A DNA stretch of 64,000 bases, taken from the NCBI RefSeq assembly GCF_014697075.1, contig NZ_JACJRE010000003.1, forward strand, positions 124,001 through 188,000. Direction: 5' to 3'. How positions within the stretch are numbered: position 1 is the stretch's first letter; each line of letters opens with the position of its first letter. Shown here in pieces: positions 61,694 to 64,000 of the stretch. The position numbers and the translations under genes are program-made. The notes beneath the pieces are model-generated. The model saw nothing but the letters and a program-made list of their open reading frames with translations, searched no databases and was not told where the DNA came from. Source of the stretch: Tolypothrix sp. FACHB-123. Lineage in GTDB: Bacteria; Cyanobacteriota; Cyanobacteriia; Cyanobacteriales; Nostocaceae.

Positions 61694-62641
61694 GTGGCGC
61701 AGTTTCAAATTGAATGTGTAGAGTCTACAACTGAGGAAAGTCGAAGCCATTACAGTAAATTTGTCTTGGAACCTCTAGAACGCGGTCAAGGAACGACAGT
61801 AGGTAACGCCTTAAGGCGGGTTTTACTGTCCAATCTAGAGGGGACAGCAGTTACAGCAGTAAGGATTGCAGGTGTTTCACACGAGTTCGCCACAGTTCCA
61901 GGTGTGCGGGAAGATGTGCTGGAAATCCTCATGAAAATGAAGGAAGTCATTCTCAAAAGTTATTCCTCTCAACCGCAAATAGGGCGGTTACTCGTTAATG
62001 GACCTGCAACCGTTACGGCGGCACATTTTGATTTGCCAAGTGAAGTAGAAATCATCGATCCCACCCAATATGTAGCCACCTTAGCTGAAGGCGGCAAACT
62101 AGAAATGGAATTTCGGATCGAGAGAGGTAAAGGTTATCGCACCGTAGAACGAGGACGGGAAGAAGCCACATCTTTGGACTTCTTGCAAATCGACTCGGTG
62201 TTTATGCCAGTACGCAAAGTCAACTATAGCGTCGAAGAAGCCCGTGGGGACGGCTCAATTACCAAAGACCGATTGCTATTGGAAGTTTGGACTAATGGTA
62301 GTATCTCTCCCCAAGAAGCACTATCATCGGCTGCGGGCATTCTGGTAGATTTATTTAACCCACTAAAAGATATTTCACTAGAACCCACCGATACAGGTTC
62401 AGATATTCCCGACGATCCTACCGCCCAAATTCCCATCGAAGAATTACAGCTTTCTGTCAGGGCATACAACTGTCTCAAGCGCGCACAAGTTAACTCTGTA
62501 GCCGACTTGCTGGATTATACCCAAGAAGACCTGTTAGAAATTAAAAACTTTGGTCAGAAGTCAGCGGAAGAAGTAGTTGAAGCCTTACAGCGACGCTTAG
62601 GCATTACCCTACCCCAAGAAAGAAGCTCTAAACACAGCTAA
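61694..62641 (+). CDS. rpoA: DNA-directed RNA polymerase subunit alpha
   Basis: A 315-residue alpha subunit. The N-terminal domain (about 1-225) has FVLEPLERGQGTTVGNALRRVLLSNLEGTAVTAVRI; the C-terminal domain (about 245-315) has IEELQLSVRAYNCLKRAQVNSVADLLDYTQEDLLEIKNFGQKS. The dimer starts assembly of RNA polymerase, and the C-terminal part contacts UP elements and activators. GTG start at 61694. Confidence 0.98.
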   Translation: MAQFQIECVESTTEESRSHYSKFVLEPLERGQGTTVGNALRRVLLSNLEGTAVTAVRIAGVSHEFATVPGVREDVLEILMKMKEVILKSYSSQPQIGRLLVNGPATVTAAHFDLPSEVEIIDPTQYVATLAEGGKLEMEFRIERGKGYRTVERGREEATSLDFLQIDSVFMPVRKVNYSVEEARGDGSITKDRLLLEVWTNGSISPQEALSSAAGILVDLFNPLKDISLEPTDTGSDIPDDPTAQIPIEELQLSVRAYNCLKRAQVNSVADLLDYTQEDLLEIKNFGQKSAEEVVEALQRRLGITLPQERSSKHS

Positions 62642-62682
62642 ATCAAAACCGTTAGTACGTTAGTAATTGATATTGCATTATT

Positions 62683-63033
62683 ATGCGTCACCGTTGTCGG
62701 GTCAAGAAACTTGGTAAACCAGCAGACCAGCGTCGTGCTTTGTTACGGGCGCTGACCACTGAACTAGTCCGTCATGGACGAATTACCACTACTTTAGTTC
62801 GAGCTAAAGTGCTACGAGCTGAAGTAGATAAAATGATTACCTTAGCTAAAGATGGCTCCTTAGCAGCTCGTCGGCAAGCTTTGGGCTACATCTACGATAA
62901 ACAACTAGTTCATGCTCTATTTGAGCAAGCTTCCACTCGGTATGCCAATCGTCAAGGCGGTTACACCCGCATCCTGCATACAATACCTCGTCGGGGCGAT
63001 AATGCTGAGATGGCTATTGTTGAACTAGTTTAA
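62683..63033 (+). CDS. rplQ: 50S ribosomal protein L17
   Basis: A 116-residue L17: [45 protein letters not shown] and [25 protein letters not shown]. It lies near the tunnel exit. 41 bp after rpoA. Confidence 0.98.
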   Translation: MRHRCRVKKLGKPADQRRALLRALTTELVRHGRITTTLVRAKVLRAEVDKMITLAKDGSLAARRQALGYIYDKQLVHALFEQASTRYANRQGGYTRILHTIPRRGDNAEMAIVELV

Positions 63034-63092
63034 GTCATTGGTCATTAGTCATTGGTTATTTGCAACTAACAACTGACAACTGACAATTGACA
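63034..63092. repeat. short tandem repeats GTCATTA and ACAACTG in rplQ-truA gap
   Basis: GTCATTGGTCATTAGTCATTG followed by ACTAACAACTGACAACTGAC. Confidence 0.9.
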
Positions 63093-63104
63093 AAACAAAT
63101 CTGT

Positions 63105-63989
63105 ATGTTAGAAAGCCACCAGCCAAGAGAAACTCATCGAGTAGCCCTAGTAATCCAATACTTGGGCACTCATTTTCATGGCTGGCAACGGCAAAAGCAA
63201 CAGCGCACAGTTCAAGAAGAGATCGAAACAGCGATCGCGAAAATTCTTGGGTATCATGTAACACTACATGGTGCAGGCAGAACCGATGCGGGAGTTCACG
63301 CCGCCGCCCAAGTCGCCCATTTTGAAGCTACGGGTTTAATTCCACCCCATAAGTGGGCAGCAGTCCTTAATAGCTATTTGCCCAATGATATATTAATCAG
63401 GGCTTCAGCAGGTGTAGGTCACCGTTGGCACGCTCGTTTTAGTGCAGCCTATCGACGGTATCGCTACACGATATACACTGAAGATCAGCCGAACTTGTTT
63501 GTGCGACCCTTCAGTTGGCATTATTATTATGCACCCCTAGATGAAACCTTAATCAAAGCTGCCCTGAAACCCCTGCTGGGAAAGCATCATCTAGCTGCTT
63601 TTCATCGTGCAGGCTCAAAGCGATCGCATTCTTGGGTAGAAGTACAAGCAGCAGAATGTCATCGTAACGGGTCATTAATCCATATTGAAATCCAGGCAGA
63701 TGGATTTTTGTATGGCATGGTTCGGCTTTTAGTAGGGATGCTGGTACAAGTAGGTACTGGACAGCGCACCCTAGCTAACTTTACTGAATTGTGGAAAGCT
63801 GAACGACGAGAAGAAGTGAAATATGCCGCACCTCCCCAAGGTTTGTGCTTGTTGCGAGTCGGCTATCCAGATTTCCCTTTTTCATATGATGTTTGGTATG
63901 ACAATCTGCCAAAATTTGTTTTTAGTCAAGAGTCAATAGTTAAAAGTCAAGAGTCAATAAGCACTAGCTTCATGACAACTGACAACTGA
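63105..63989 (+). CDS. truA: tRNA pseudouridine(38-40) synthase
   Basis: A 294-residue TruA: RVALVIQYLGTHFHGWQRQ, LHGAGRTDAGVHAAAQVAHFE with the catalytic Asp in GRTDAGVHA, and DGFLYGMVRLLVGMLVQVGTG. The frame extends to TTG 63087 inside a repeat, but ATG 63105 is the better start. It modifies positions 38-40 of the tRNA anticodon arm. The last 20 residues (SQESIVKSQESISTSFMTTD and N) and the stop come from GTCAAGA and ACAACTG repeats, so the ancestral stop was probably lost or displaced. Confidence 0.95.
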   Translation: MLESHQPRETHRVALVIQYLGTHFHGWQRQKQQRTVQEEIETAIAKILGYHVTLHGAGRTDAGVHAAAQVAHFEATGLIPPHKWAAVLNSYLPNDILIRASAGVGHRWHARFSAAYRRYRYTIYTEDQPNLFVRPFSWHYYYAPLDETLIKAALKPLLGKHHLAAFHRAGSKRSHSWVEVQAAECHRNGSLIHIEIQADGFLYGMVRLLVGMLVQVGTGQRTLANFTELWKAERREEVKYAAPPQGLCLLRVGYPDFPFSYDVWYDNLPKFVFSQESIVKSQESISTSFMTTDN

Positions 63990-64000
63990 CAACTGACAAC
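63925..64000. repeat. short tandem repeats overlapping the truA 3' end
   Basis: AGTCAAGAGTCAATAGTTAA, a second copy, then ACAACTG repeats that run to the window edge. Confidence 0.9.

Overview
The window comes from a filamentous, most likely heterocyst-forming cyanobacterium (Nostoc, Tolypothrix or Calothrix type). The evidence is frequent GCGATCGC (HIP1) palindromes, several families of heptameric short tandem repeats between genes, and cyanobacterial or plastid-type genes: ycf3, ycf35, ycf46, pcxA, ndhN and a PAO/CAO-like Rieske oxygenase. There is no transposase, phage gene, CRISPR array or tRNA that I can see.

Layout. 1-2810 is the N-terminal 936 codons of a two-partner-secretion adhesin that runs out of the window. 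2969-13859 holds a GNAT enzyme, an RHH-ycf46-ycf35 group, a fused GH65 phosphorylase/beta-phosphoglucomutase, a DUF4336 protein, a broken hemerythrin gene and a small GlsB-type membrane protein. 14167-30332 carries two zinc-ribbon Ser/Thr kinases, a Rieske oxygenase, a YbjN-lipoate ligase pair, an HD hydrolase, a PIN protein, MltA, PcxA, an AddB-like P-loop protein, a PGM1-like ATP-grasp ligase and an exported pentapeptide protein. 30507-41201 has an M20 amidohydrolase, a Phd/RelE toxin-antitoxin pair, an intact hemerythrin protein, DUF2993, DUF2231 and DUF167 proteins, two GST-family enzymes, a SRAP protein, ycf3, gatC and gatB. 41984-47511 holds a ferredoxin-MBL fusion, a sigma-like protein, a DUF2330-RnfD-like pair, a GNAT enzyme and ndhN.

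48483-63989 is the cyanobacterial S10-spc-alpha ribosomal cluster in one direction: rplC, D, W, B, rpsS, rplV, rpsC, rplP, rpmC, rpsQ, rplN, X, E, rpsH, rplF, R, rpsE, rplO, secY, adk, infA, rpmJ, rpsM, rpsK, rpoA, rplQ, truA. It makes ribosomal proteins, the RNA polymerase alpha subunit, the Sec channel and support enzymes. rpsJ, rpsN and rpmD are absent from it.

The most unusual structure lies between gatB and the MBL gene (41296-41815): four tandem units of about 140-147 bp, each with a -35/-10 promoter, a conserved stretch of about 30 nt and a hairpin-plus-T-run terminator. This looks like a tandem array of genes for a small RNA of about 50-60 nt. The layout recalls NsiR1 of Nostoc, but the gene context differs. 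A second theme is the heptad repeats: several genes end inside them, so the repeats supply the C-terminal residues and the stop codon.
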